From positions 1 to 14,386 of the forward strand of contig JAJZCT010000016.1 in assembly GCA_021828925.1 (NCBI GenBank): a stretch of DNA of 14,386 nt. The letters are read 5' to 3'. Positions 7,741 through 14,386 of this stretch are shown here, in pieces. The translations under genes were made by a program, and so were the position numbers. Source of the stretch: Planctomycetota bacterium (GTDB lineage Bacteria > Planctomycetota > Phycisphaerae > WQYP01). The notes beneath the pieces were generated by a model. The model saw nothing but the letters and a program-made list of their open reading frames with translations, ran no database searches and had not been told where the DNA came from. Within the stretch, counting starts at the first letter, position 1. Each line of letters begins with the position of its first letter.

Positions 7741-9438
7741 ATGGAAACGCCCGCTGAATTACGCCCGATATCGCCAACCCCCGAAACACTTACTCCCGAT
7801 CCGGCCGCCATCATCGTGCCGCGCCGCCATCATGAAATTCTTATTGAGCCGCCCGCTGCGGAACTTGCCCAGTTTCTCGCTGTGGCTCTTGCCGCGTTTC
7901 CTGCCCCGGCTCGCCTGTCCCCTACGCCTTACGCGGGCGGTGGTACATCGACAGATTCACTGGCGGCCCTGGCACGGCAGGAACTCATGGACGCGATGAG
8001 CCGTTTTGCCCAGGAGACCGGATTCTCCCCCCCGCCGACGGATTCTTCCGCCAAGCCATGGGTTATCACCGGCCATCAGGTGGAGTTTTATCATCCCGGC
8101 GTATGGAGCAAGGTTATTTTAGCGCACGCTCTGGCGAATCAAAGCGGGGCTATGGCCGTTGATTTGCTGGTGGATCACGACACGGTAGATCATCTGGGAT
8201 GCGCGTTGCCCCAATGGAAGGGGTCCCGACTGGAACGAAAGATGGTGACCTGGGCTGATGCTTCCGCACTACCCGCTGAATTCCTGTCCTCGCCGCAGGG
8301 TCAGCAAAAGGCGCAATGGCTGCATGAACTGCAGCAATTTCCCCTGGTCCAGACGGATGCCCTGCGGGATTTTACGCATGACTTGCGGCAAGATTCGGAT
8401 GCCGATTATGTACGATGGATGAGCCGGGCACGCAGAAACTTCGAACACTCTTTCGGGATCAACGTGCAGCATGTGCCATGTAGCTATATTTGTTCCGGTC
8501 TGGCGTGGCATAGTTTTGTGCTGCTGTGGCTGCGCCATGCCCGCAACTGGTGTACCATTTACAATTCCGCCTTGGATCAATATCGCGTTGAACAGCGCAT
8601 CGTGAACCCCGGCCGCCCCATGCCCAATCTCGCCGTTACCGCACAGGAACTTGAACTTCCCTTCTGGATTTATCCCCGAGATCAACCACGTCATCGGCTT
8701 GCACTATACCAGGACAATGGCCTGTATTTGCAGCTTAGAACCCAGCGTATTGACGTTACCGATTTGATGGGTGGTGAACTCCTGACTGCGGCCGAAACCC
8801 TGCGCCGTCGATTGACTGCAGCGGACCTGCACGTGCGGCCCCGCGCCCTGACCCTGACGATGTTTGTGCGACTTTTGCTTTCAGATTTGTTTATTCATGG
8901 TATCGGCGGAGCGATGTATGACCAGATGACGGATCGGGTCATGGATCAACTTTTTGACGTTCGCCCGGCGTATGCTTGTGCCTCAGCGGGCTGGCTGCTG
9001 CCCGTGGCTGGAGAAATCAATCAGAGTGAAGAAAACATTTCGCAGTTAAAATGGCGGCAACACCATCTGAAATCCAATCCGGAACTTCTGGGGCCGCCGC
9101 CCTCTCTGGCGGGGGAAGCACTTGACGCTGCGAAACAGCGTCGTGAGCTTATTTCCGAAATTGCGCGGTCGCTGACGGAAGACCAGCGGCAACACCGTCG
9201 GCGCGGCCAACATTGGTTGCAGCGCCGCGCCAAGTTCCGAGATATCCATGAAATCAATGCGCAGTTGCTGGCGATGTTTCAGCCGCAAGTCGATGCGATG
9301 GACTTACACATGCGCCAGGCGGAAGTAACAAAGCACAATGTATCGGTGGCTTCCTGGCGCGAATATTTTATCGCTCTGCATCCTCGTGCATCCCTGCAAG
9401 AGCTTATTGCGGAAATTCAGTCACGCGTTGCCTCATAG
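7741..9438 (+). CDS. Divergent BshC-like protein (putative cysteine-ligase superfamily)
   Basis: A 565-residue cytoplasmic protein without signal peptide or membrane segment. Several landmarks parallel BshC, the putative cysteine ligase of bacillithiol synthesis. WVITGHQVEFYHPGVWSK (107-124) lines up with the BshC motif VxTGQQxGxxxGP...K. LLVDHDTVDH (142-151) lines up with the EDHD segment, and the FIHGIGGAMYDQMTD stretch (384-398) with the IGGPGExAYW segment. The C-terminal 100 or so residues are helical and charged (ENISQLKW onward), like the BshC coiled coil. The GHQ and HPGVW variants recall uncharacterised planctomycete homologues rather than true BshC, so a role in bacillithiol is not established; no bshA or bshB is in the window. 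AGAGGA at 7722-7727 lies 13 bases before the ATG, a long spacing. The N-terminal 30 residues are Pro-rich and probably disordered. Confidence 0.65.
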   Translation: METPAELRPISPTPETLTPDPAAIIVPRRHHEILIEPPAAELAQFLAVALAAFPAPARLSPTPYAGGGTSTDSLAALARQELMDAMSRFAQETGFSPPPTDSSAKPWVITGHQVEFYHPGVWSKVILAHALANQSGAMAVDLLVDHDTVDHLGCALPQWKGSRLERKMVTWADASALPAEFLSSPQGQQKAQWLHELQQFPLVQTDALRDFTHDLRQDSDADYVRWMSRARRNFEHSFGINVQHVPCSYICSGLAWHSFVLLWLRHARNWCTIYNSALDQYRVEQRIVNPGRPMPNLAVTAQELELPFWIYPRDQPRHRLALYQDNGLYLQLRTQRIDVTDLMGGELLTAAETLRRRLTAADLHVRPRALTLTMFVRLLLSDLFIHGIGGAMYDQMTDRVMDQLFDVRPAYACASAGWLLPVAGEINQSEENISQLKWRQHHLKSNPELLGPPPSLAGEALDAAKQRRELISEIARSLTEDQRQHRRRGQHWLQRRAKFRDIHEINAQLLAMFQPQVDAMDLHMRQAEVTKHNVSVASWREYFIALHPRASLQELIAEIQSRVAS

Positions 9439-9469
9439 CACACGGCCGCGAACGCACTGATTGACGTGC

Positions 9470-10486
9470 TTATGCCGGCTCCGGCGGCGGCGGAACGCGG
9501 GAAACCACTGCGGCCTCCGCCTTAGCCGATCCTGCAGAGCTGCGCTTGGCGGGAATGTCCGTATCACGGTTGTAGGCTTGGACGATATTCTGTACCAGCC
9601 GATGGCGCACAATATCGGCTCGGCCCAGCTCAATAAACGCCACGCCCTTAACCCCGGAAAGTTTGCGATGCGCATCGACCAAACCGCTGACCTGCCCCGG
9701 CTCCAAGTCCACCTGTGTAGGGTCGCCCGTCACGACCATTTTGCTGCCTTCACCCAGGCGCGTCAGGAACATGAGCATCTGCGCCGGCGTGGTGTTTTGG
9801 GCTTCATCCAGCAGTACGATGCTTTCGTTAAGCGTGCGTCCTCGCATGTAGGCCAGCGGCGCTAGTTCAATCATGTCATTGGCCATGAATCGCCGAATCT
9901 GTTCGTAAGGCATCATATCATGCAGAGCATCCAGCAGAGGGCGTAAATAGGGATTAACTTTGGCTTGAATATCCCCCGGTAGAAAACCGAGCTTTTCCCC
10001 CGCCTCCACCGCGGGCCGCACCAGCACCAGCCGCCGCACTTTGTTTTGCCGCAACATGCTCACCGCCAGAGCCACCGCCAGAAAAGTTTTCCCCGTACCC
10101 GCCGGCCCGGCACAAAAGACCAGATCATGGGCGAGCATAGCGTTGACATAGTGCCGCTGACCAGCCGTGCGCGGTTCAATGGCCCGGCCACTGACCGTGA
10201 CATCCAAAAGCGGCGGATGCTGCGCGTGGGTTTCCGGGGCCGCAAGACGAATAGCGGATGCAATATGTTGCTGATTCAGCGACCGGTGCTCCTTAAGCAG
10301 CCGCCGCATCTGATGCAAGGTGGCCACGCAGTGTTCCACCGCCGCCGGGTCACCGCTGATTTTAAGTTGGTCATCGCGCGCAACCAGCGTAACGCCCAGC
10401 AATTCTCGCAACGTTTTCAGGTGCCGATCCGCCGTGCCATACAACCCCAGCCGGTGCTGTGCATCAATTTGAACCGTGACAACCAT
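9470..10486 (-). CDS. phoH: PhoH family ATPase
   Basis: A cytoplasmic P-loop ATPase of 338 residues, the normal PhoH/YbeZ length. An N-terminal PhoH_N/KH-like region (about 1-80) precedes the ATPase core. Walker A is GPAGTGKT (127-134), the RLVLVRPAVEAGEKLGFLPG stretch (152-171) is the family hallmark, Walker B is IVLLDEAQN (223-231), and TGDPTQVD (253-260) is the sensor-like motif. PhoH proteins are linked to RNA metabolism and ribosome maturation, often with ybeY, but no ybeY is beside it here. The tail is Pro-rich (VPPPPEPA). An in-frame ATG at 10534 exists; 10486 is chosen because AAAAGGTAGG (10491-10500 on this strand) lies just upstream and a -10-like TATAAC falls inside the alternative N-terminus. 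The gene ends 31 bases from the convergent BshC-like gene with no clear terminator between. Confidence 0.92.
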   Translation of the reverse strand: MVVTVQIDAQHRLGLYGTADRHLKTLRELLGVTLVARDDQLKISGDPAAVEHCVATLHQMRRLLKEHRSLNQQHIASAIRLAAPETHAQHPPLLDVTVSGRAIEPRTAGQRHYVNAMLAHDLVFCAGPAGTGKTFLAVALAVSMLRQNKVRRLVLVRPAVEAGEKLGFLPGDIQAKVNPYLRPLLDALHDMMPYEQIRRFMANDMIELAPLAYMRGRTLNESIVLLDEAQNTTPAQMLMFLTRLGEGSKMVVTGDPTQVDLEPGQVSGLVDAHRKLSGVKGVAFIELGRADIVRHRLVQNIVQAYNRDTDIPAKRSSAGSAKAEAAVVSRVPPPPEPA

Positions 10487-10505
10487 GTGGCCTACCTTTT
10501 GGACA

Positions 10506-10511
10506 GTTATA
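10506..10511 (-). promoter_or_regulatory. Possible -10 element for phoH
   Basis: On the minus strand TATAAC, within TAATTATATAAC, lies 20 bases before the preferred phoH start. It is one base from consensus. No clear -35 is seen, so phoH may also be read from the module upstream, whose last stop is 69 bases away. Confidence 0.3.
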
Positions 10512-10555
10512 TAATTAGCTGCCAGACACAGCATTAAAGAATCTTACCGCCGAAA

Positions 10556-11224
10556 CTATTCTGTTCCCGTGCTACGCTGCGATTTCGCCGCGTTGCACAG
10601 ATGCCGCAAGAAACTCTCGATCAGGATCAACGCAGGAGACTCGGGAGTCCACATCCCCTTTTTTGCGCTATCGCCGAGCGTCAACTCCGGGTTTTCACCA
10701 ATGGCAATCAGCGCGTGCACCAAGGCCTTGGCCCGCCAGTTAGGCCTTCTATCCACTCGCTTCGCGCAGTTCAGAAAATCCTGGGCGCAGTCCAAGTCAC
10801 GTGAATTGCCGTAGGCACTGAGGCAGGCATTTTCCAGACAACCGGGATTGCCGTTATCCGGAAAAAGGTGGAATCCGCAGGCCGGATCGCCCGGCCGGAC
10901 GTCACCCGGAATTTTTGACGCTTTGACCCCGACGCTCTGAAACGCTCCACAAATTGAAGCGATCGCGCTTTCCGCGTTATCTTCCGCGTCGCGCATCACC
11001 CCAACCGCCTTTATATATTCCTTGAATCGGGGTGCCTTTACCAGAGTCTCAAGTTCCGCTTTTAACTCACTGATGGATCCAAAATCGTACAGGTGTATGC
11101 CAGCGAATTCCTGTTTGGATAAAAACTGTGAAAGTACAAAATAGAACGCATCCGCTCCCTCGACTAAAACTAGAACGGGTCTAGCGGCAGTGGGAGTAAA
11201 TCCATGTTTGCGGGAGGAATTCAT
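10556..11224 (-). CDS. DUF3226 TOPRIM-like protein, partner of the adjacent ATPase
   Basis: A 222-residue protein matching the DUF3226 type, distantly related to TOPRIM and DUF4435 proteins. VLVLVEGADAFYFV (17-30) holds the TOPRIM-type glutamate E22. VGVMRDAEDN (74-83) gives the acidic D79/E81 pair at the DxD position, and FHLFPDNGNPGCLENACL (118-135) is the other recognisable block. TOPRIM domains bind metal and cut or join nucleic acid, so nuclease activity is possible but unproven. The start ATG overlaps the ATPase stop by one base (TGATG), with AGAGGT 6 bases upstream inside the ATPase gene, so the two are almost certainly translated together. ATPase plus TOPRIM-like pairs form the OLD, Gabija and PARIS defence systems; PARIS uses DUF4435 as its second gene, so this is analogous but not the same. 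Confidence 0.75.
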   Translation of the reverse strand: MNSSRKHGFTPTAARPVLVLVEGADAFYFVLSQFLSKQEFAGIHLYDFGSISELKAELETLVKAPRFKEYIKAVGVMRDAEDNAESAIASICGAFQSVGVKASKIPGDVRPGDPACGFHLFPDNGNPGCLENACLSAYGNSRDLDCAQDFLNCAKRVDRRPNWRAKALVHALIAIGENPELTLGDSAKKGMWTPESPALILIESFLRHLCNAAKSQRSTGTE

Positions 11225-12339
11225 CAGCGAACCTCTATTCCGTTCCGACTGGCGATCTGCGCATGGATGAAATCGTAATTTTCCGAACTGACGCTGCCGT
11301 CCTTCCCTCGATCTATCCGAATAAGCCTCAGGCTTTCCGGAGATTCCGCGAGGGCCGCCACCGCAGCATGCAGCATTTCCTCATTATGGGTACTGCAGAA
11401 AATTTGAATACCGCGATTCTGGCATATTTGGAAAATGGCCCGCCAGAGATTTTCCATGGCGTTGTGGTGCAGACCGGCGTCGATATCATCAACGATGATG
11501 AGTTTTGGACCGTTTGTAACCAAGCCTGTTGCGATCAAGCAGGCTCGGCAAAACCCGTCGCCAAGCAGGGATATGGACAAGCGCTTTGGCCCACCGACGT
11601 CGGCAAGGAGAATAGTTTGACCGCCCAGAAAACCGACCTGAATGGATTTGCACCGCGGCTCGATTGCCCGAATCACTTGAAGAAACGGTTGTTCCTCTCC
11701 GGCTTCAGTAATCCTGGTAATTGCTTCCGCTGTTTCCAGTACGCTGCTTGCTCGCCGACCCTGGATGTAAAACACACCCAGTGCCCGGGGTACGTTCTGA
11801 ACTACCCCTTGTAAACCAACTGGAACCAATGTCGCACTCGCCATGGTCGAAGTTCCTTCTTCGTCAGTAAAATGGTAACTGACTCCGGCGATTTTATTTC
11901 CGTCAGCGAAAGGAAGTTCGGCTGATCGACGAAAAGTACCGGCCGCGCCTTCGATCTCCTGCATTGTACCTGTCACCGATTTCGTGTTAAATTCCGGCTC
12001 GTTAAGGCGGGAGATATCCGATTGCTGCCCCGTAATCGACAGCCGCTGGATCCCCTTCTCGGTAGCAGCTGACAACTTTATCTCGATCCCGGAATTAAGC
12101 TCACGGAAAAACGAGCGAAGCGGATAATCAACCTGGATATTCATCGGCCCCATTTCGCGCCATGCAGCCAAATTGGAAAGCAGGTGAGGATTGCCCGGTG
12201 AGCCAAGAACGGCCAATGCCTCAAGCACGCTGGTCTTGCCCGATCCGTTGCTTCCCACGAAGATATTAATGGTACTGAAGTTAGTGATTTCAAGACGTTT
12301 TAACCCCCGGAAGTTTTCTATTTTGATCGACTTCAGCAT
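11224..12339 (-). CDS. ABC/OLD-type AAA ATPase (AAA_15/AAA_21 class)
   Basis: A 371-residue SMC/Rad50-like ATPase without coiled coil. It opens with MLKSIKIENFRGLKRLEI, the standard start of OLD, RecF and AAA_15 proteins. Walker A is GSNGSGKT (29-36), the signature-like loop is SLLGDGFCR (257-265), Walker B is KLIIVDDIDAGLHH (279-292) and the switch region is IFCSTHNEE (313-321). In Walker B the usual D-E is D284-D285, so the catalytic glutamate is replaced by aspartate. Residues 60-180 are a variable insert that probably recognises a partner or trigger. No nuclease domain is fused to it; the TOPRIM-like part is in the next gene, overlapping by one base. The frame is open further upstream to 12516 but the ATG at 12339 has AAAGGAG 7 bases away and the conserved N-terminus. 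The most likely role is NTP-driven sensing or DNA binding in a defence module. Confidence 0.85.
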   Translation of the reverse strand: MLKSIKIENFRGLKRLEITNFSTINIFVGSNGSGKTSVLEALAVLGSPGNPHLLSNLAAWREMGPMNIQVDYPLRSFFRELNSGIEIKLSAATEKGIQRLSITGQQSDISRLNEPEFNTKSVTGTMQEIEGAAGTFRRSAELPFADGNKIAGVSYHFTDEEGTSTMASATLVPVGLQGVVQNVPRALGVFYIQGRRASSVLETAEAITRITEAGEEQPFLQVIRAIEPRCKSIQVGFLGGQTILLADVGGPKRLSISLLGDGFCRACLIATGLVTNGPKLIIVDDIDAGLHHNAMENLWRAIFQICQNRGIQIFCSTHNEEMLHAAVAALAESPESLRLIRIDRGKDGSVSSENYDFIHAQIASRNGIEVR

Positions 12340-12346
12340 CATGGTG

Positions 12347-12353
12347 CTCCTTT
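12347..12353 (-). promoter_or_regulatory. Strong ribosome binding site that sets the ATPase start
   Basis: AAAGGAG on the minus strand is 7 bases from ATG 12339 and 4 bases from an adjacent ATG at 12342. It rules out the longer reading frame that runs to 12516. Confidence 0.75.
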
Positions 12354-12421
12354 GGGTACTACTCTTCACATTGGATCGACCGTCAGCAACTTCTGACAGG
12401 GACACACGCTTCGCTAACTCA

Positions 12422-12427
12422 ATTATA
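12422..12427 (-). promoter_or_regulatory. -10 element upstream of the ATPase-DUF3226 module
   Basis: On the minus strand a perfect TATAAT lies 82 bases before the ATPase start. No good -35 is found 16 to 18 bases upstream. It would give a leader of about 75 bases that contains a small hairpin with 5-base arms (12382-12397). It supports transcription separate from mfd. Confidence 0.38.
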
Positions 12428-12492
12428 ACCGAACGTCCCCCGGTGCGCCTGACCACGATATTGGTTGCAGTATTCCCGCACGATGTAGCAAA

Positions 12493-12536
12493 CTGTCGCA
12501 GGCGTACGCCTGTCACCCAAAGCCACGATGCGACAG
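12493..12536. repeat. Nested palindrome between mfd and the ATPase module
   Basis: CTGTCGCA (12493-12500) is a perfect complement of TGCGACAG (12529-12536). Between and overlapping them is the 14-base palindrome CAGGCGTACGCCTG (12499-12512). The pairings compete, as in attenuators, and the short palindrome could also be a dimer-binding operator. The site lies about 65 bases upstream of the -10 element and about 60 bases after the mfd stop. No T-run follows on the minus strand, so a simple terminator for mfd is not supported. Confidence 0.5.
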
Positions 12537-12591
12537 GAAATCGCTAGGCCCATGCAGGACCTATTACCCGAAAGCGACGCATTTTACGCCG

Positions 12592-14386
12592 CTAAAGTGG
12601 CGGGTTGGCCAAAAGGTTTCGCAGGACGTTTAACATTGTTTGGCCTTCAAAATAATTGGGGGGCAGCCGCAGGTGAATGGCCTTCTGGTCCACGGGTCGC
12701 AAGGACCCCGGCGACTTGCTTAATAGCGGTCCCAGCTTGGAGAGATCCTGCATGGCAAATACCAGATCCGGCGGTTGGCTCATCAGGTTGGTGATTGTCC
12801 AGGCGGCGGCAAGCACGCGCAATTCGGTGAGCTGGAAAAGCGTTTCCGCAGCTTTGGGCAGCGGGCCGAACGCATCGACAATGTCTTTCCGCAACGCTTC
12901 GATAATCTCCATCGAATGACACCGCGACAAGCGGCGGTACAATTCCATGCGCTGTTTTTCCGCCATGATATACGTGCGCGGGAAACTTCCGGAAATGCCG
13001 ATGTCGATGTTCACCTCCGGCGGACGATCAATGGGTTGATTTTTTACCCGTTTGACGGCTTCTTCCAACAACTGGCAATAGAGTTCATATCCCACCGCCG
13101 CAATATGGCCGGACTGCTCATCACCCAGCAGATTTCCAGCGCCACGAATTTCCAGATCACGCAAGGCGATTTTAAAACCTGCCCCCAGTGAGGCGTATTC
13201 CTCCATCGCTTTGAGCCGCTTGGCCGCCGATTCGCTTAACGCCTTATTTTCGCTGATCACCAGATAGCAATACGCCCGGTGCCGTGACCGGCCCACGCGG
13301 CCCCGCAACTGGTGCAGATCGCTTAATCCAAAATTTTCCGCCTCATGAATAAATATCGTATTGGCGGTGGGGATGTCCAGGCCGCTTTCAATAATAGTTG
13401 TGGAAACCAGAATATCCGCTTCCCGCTTTACAAACGTGTGCATGACTTGTTCAAGTTCATGATCCGGCATTTGGCCATGCCCAATGACGATCCGGGCATT
13501 GGGTACCAGCCGCCGTATTTTGTCCGCCACAGATTCAATGTTCCATACGCGGTTATGCACAAAATAAATCTGCCCGTCGCGCGCCAGTTCTCGCTCCAGC
13601 GCCTGTTTGATTCTGGCACCCTCCCACCCCATCACTTCTGTGACTACACTGCGGCGATCACGCGGCGGCGTGGACAAATTGGAAATGTCCCTTATGCCCA
13701 GCAGGCTCATGTGCAAGGTGCGGGGAATGGGTGTCGCCGTCATGGTCAGGACGTCCACCGTAAGCCGTAACTTTTTTAGACGTTCCTTGTTTTCCACGCC
13801 AAAGCGCTGCTCTTCATCAATAACCACCAGTCCCAGATCGGCGAACTGCACATCTTTGCTGATCAACCGATGCGTGCCGATCAGAACATCCACTTTGCCT
13901 TTGCGTGTGCGATCCAGAATGTCATGAATCTGACTGGCGGTTTTAAAACGCGATACGCTTTCAACAATAAAGGGGTATCCCGCCATGCGCTGGCGGAAAG
14001 TCTCTTCATGCTGTTCCACCAGCACGGTGGTGGGAGCCAATACGGCAACCTGTTTGCCTCCTTCACACACCTTAAAGGCGCTGCGGATAGCCAGCTCTGT
14101 TTTGCCATAGCCCACGTCGCCGCAGAGCAGACGATCCATGGGGCGTTTTTTTTGCAAATCTTCCTTGATTTCCGCAATGCACCGCAGTTGATCTTCCGTG
14201 GCCTGAAACGCGAAGGAATTTTCAAATTCCTTCATATCGGTCGTGTCTGGGCTGTACGCAAAACCCGGAAATTCTTCCCGGGCGGCCTGCACTTCCAGCA
14301 TTTCAGCCGCCATTTTTTCAACCGCTTCGGAAGCTTTTTCCTTCTGCTTACTCCAACTTGTGCCGCCCAACACCGACAGCGGCGGC
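12592..14386 (-). CDS. mfd: Transcription-repair coupling factor Mfd, C-terminal half (cut by window edge)
   Basis: Mfd is a DNA translocase that removes stalled RNA polymerase and recruits UvrA in transcription-coupled repair. About 597 residues are visible, roughly the C-terminal half of a protein usually near 1,150 residues; the start lies beyond the window. The first residues, PPLSVLGGTSW, match the stretch just before the translocase. Helicase motifs in order: LLCGDVGYGKTE (Walker A), VLAPTTVL (Ia), IGTHRL, VIDEEQRFG (DExQ box), TMTATPIPRTLHMSL (III), VSTTIIESGLDIP (V) and QLRGRVGRSRHRAYCYL (VI). The C-terminal domain that masks UvrA binding follows (VNIDIGISGSFPRTYI onward). The UvrB-homology and polymerase-binding domains would be upstream. 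The gene ends 252 bases before the ATPase start; nothing suggests damage. Confidence 0.96.
   Translation of the reverse strand, partial: PPLSVLGGTSWSKQKEKASEAVEKMAAEMLEVQAAREEFPGFAYSPDTTDMKEFENSFAFQATEDQLRCIAEIKEDLQKKRPMDRLLCGDVGYGKTELAIRSAFKVCEGGKQVAVLAPTTVLVEQHEETFRQRMAGYPFIVESVSRFKTASQIHDILDRTRKGKVDVLIGTHRLISKDVQFADLGLVVIDEEQRFGVENKERLKKLRLTVDVLTMTATPIPRTLHMSLLGIRDISNLSTPPRDRRSVVTEVMGWEGARIKQALERELARDGQIYFVHNRVWNIESVADKIRRLVPNARIVIGHGQMPDHELEQVMHTFVKREADILVSTTIIESGLDIPTANTIFIHEAENFGLSDLHQLRGRVGRSRHRAYCYLVISENKALSESAAKRLKAMEEYASLGAGFKIALRDLEIRGAGNLLGDEQSGHIAAVGYELYCQLLEEAVKRVKNQPIDRPPEVNIDIGISGSFPRTYIMAEKQRMELYRRLSRCHSMEIIEALRKDIVDAFGPLPKAAETLFQLTELRVLAAAWTITNLMSQPPDLVFAMQDLSKLGPLLSKSPGSLRPVDQKAIHLRLPPNYFEGQTMLNVLRNLLANPPL

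Noticed and set aside
10487..10534. 16-residue N-terminal extension of phoH
   Set aside because: It overlaps a -10-like element and the ribosome binding site of the ATG at 10486, and lacks similarity to PhoH N-termini.
12340..12516. 58-codon upstream extension of the ATPase reading frame
   Set aside because: It precedes the strong ribosome binding site and the conserved MLKSIKIENF start, contains the -10 element and part of the palindrome, and shows no protein motif.

Overview
The window most resembles a chromosomal segment from a planctomycete-like bacterium, perhaps from the Phycisphaerae. This rests on three things: a very large DUF4159 protein with an alpha-toroid (prenyltransferase-like) domain, a divergent BshC-like protein with GHQ/HPGVW motifs, and the mix of housekeeping genes (rdgB, phoH, mfd) with little operon conservation. 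The taxonomic call is from memory of these families and is moderate at best.

Layout. At the left edge is the last part of a REP-associated (Y1 family) transposase; its stop codon lies in the loop of a long inverted repeat. Plus-strand genes follow. A class V aminotransferase with the cysteine desulfurase active-site Cys comes first. Next is a 909-residue membrane-anchored DUF4159 protein, then a second class V aminotransferase that lacks the Cys, then a small cupin and rdgB (XTP/dITP pyrophosphatase), which look co-transcribed. A family 2 glycosyltransferase with a good sigma70-type promoter and the BshC-like protein end this block at 9438.

The right part is on the minus strand and reads right to left: the C-terminal half of mfd (cut by the window edge), a 252-base gap with a -10 element and a nested palindrome, a two-gene module (ABC/OLD-type AAA ATPase plus a DUF3226 TOPRIM-like protein, overlapping TGATG), and phoH. 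The two blocks converge with only 31 bases between stops and no obvious terminator.

How the genes work together. rdgB (nucleotide pool cleaning), mfd (transcription-coupled repair) and phoH (RNA-associated ATPase) are ordinary housekeeping genes. The ATPase-DUF3226 pair has the form of nuclease/ATPase defence modules such as OLD, Gabija and PARIS, and sits as a self-contained cassette between mfd and phoH; it is the best candidate here for a little-described system. The cysteine-desulfurase-like enzyme and the BshC-like protein could hint at sulfur or thiol chemistry, but nothing in the sequence links them directly.
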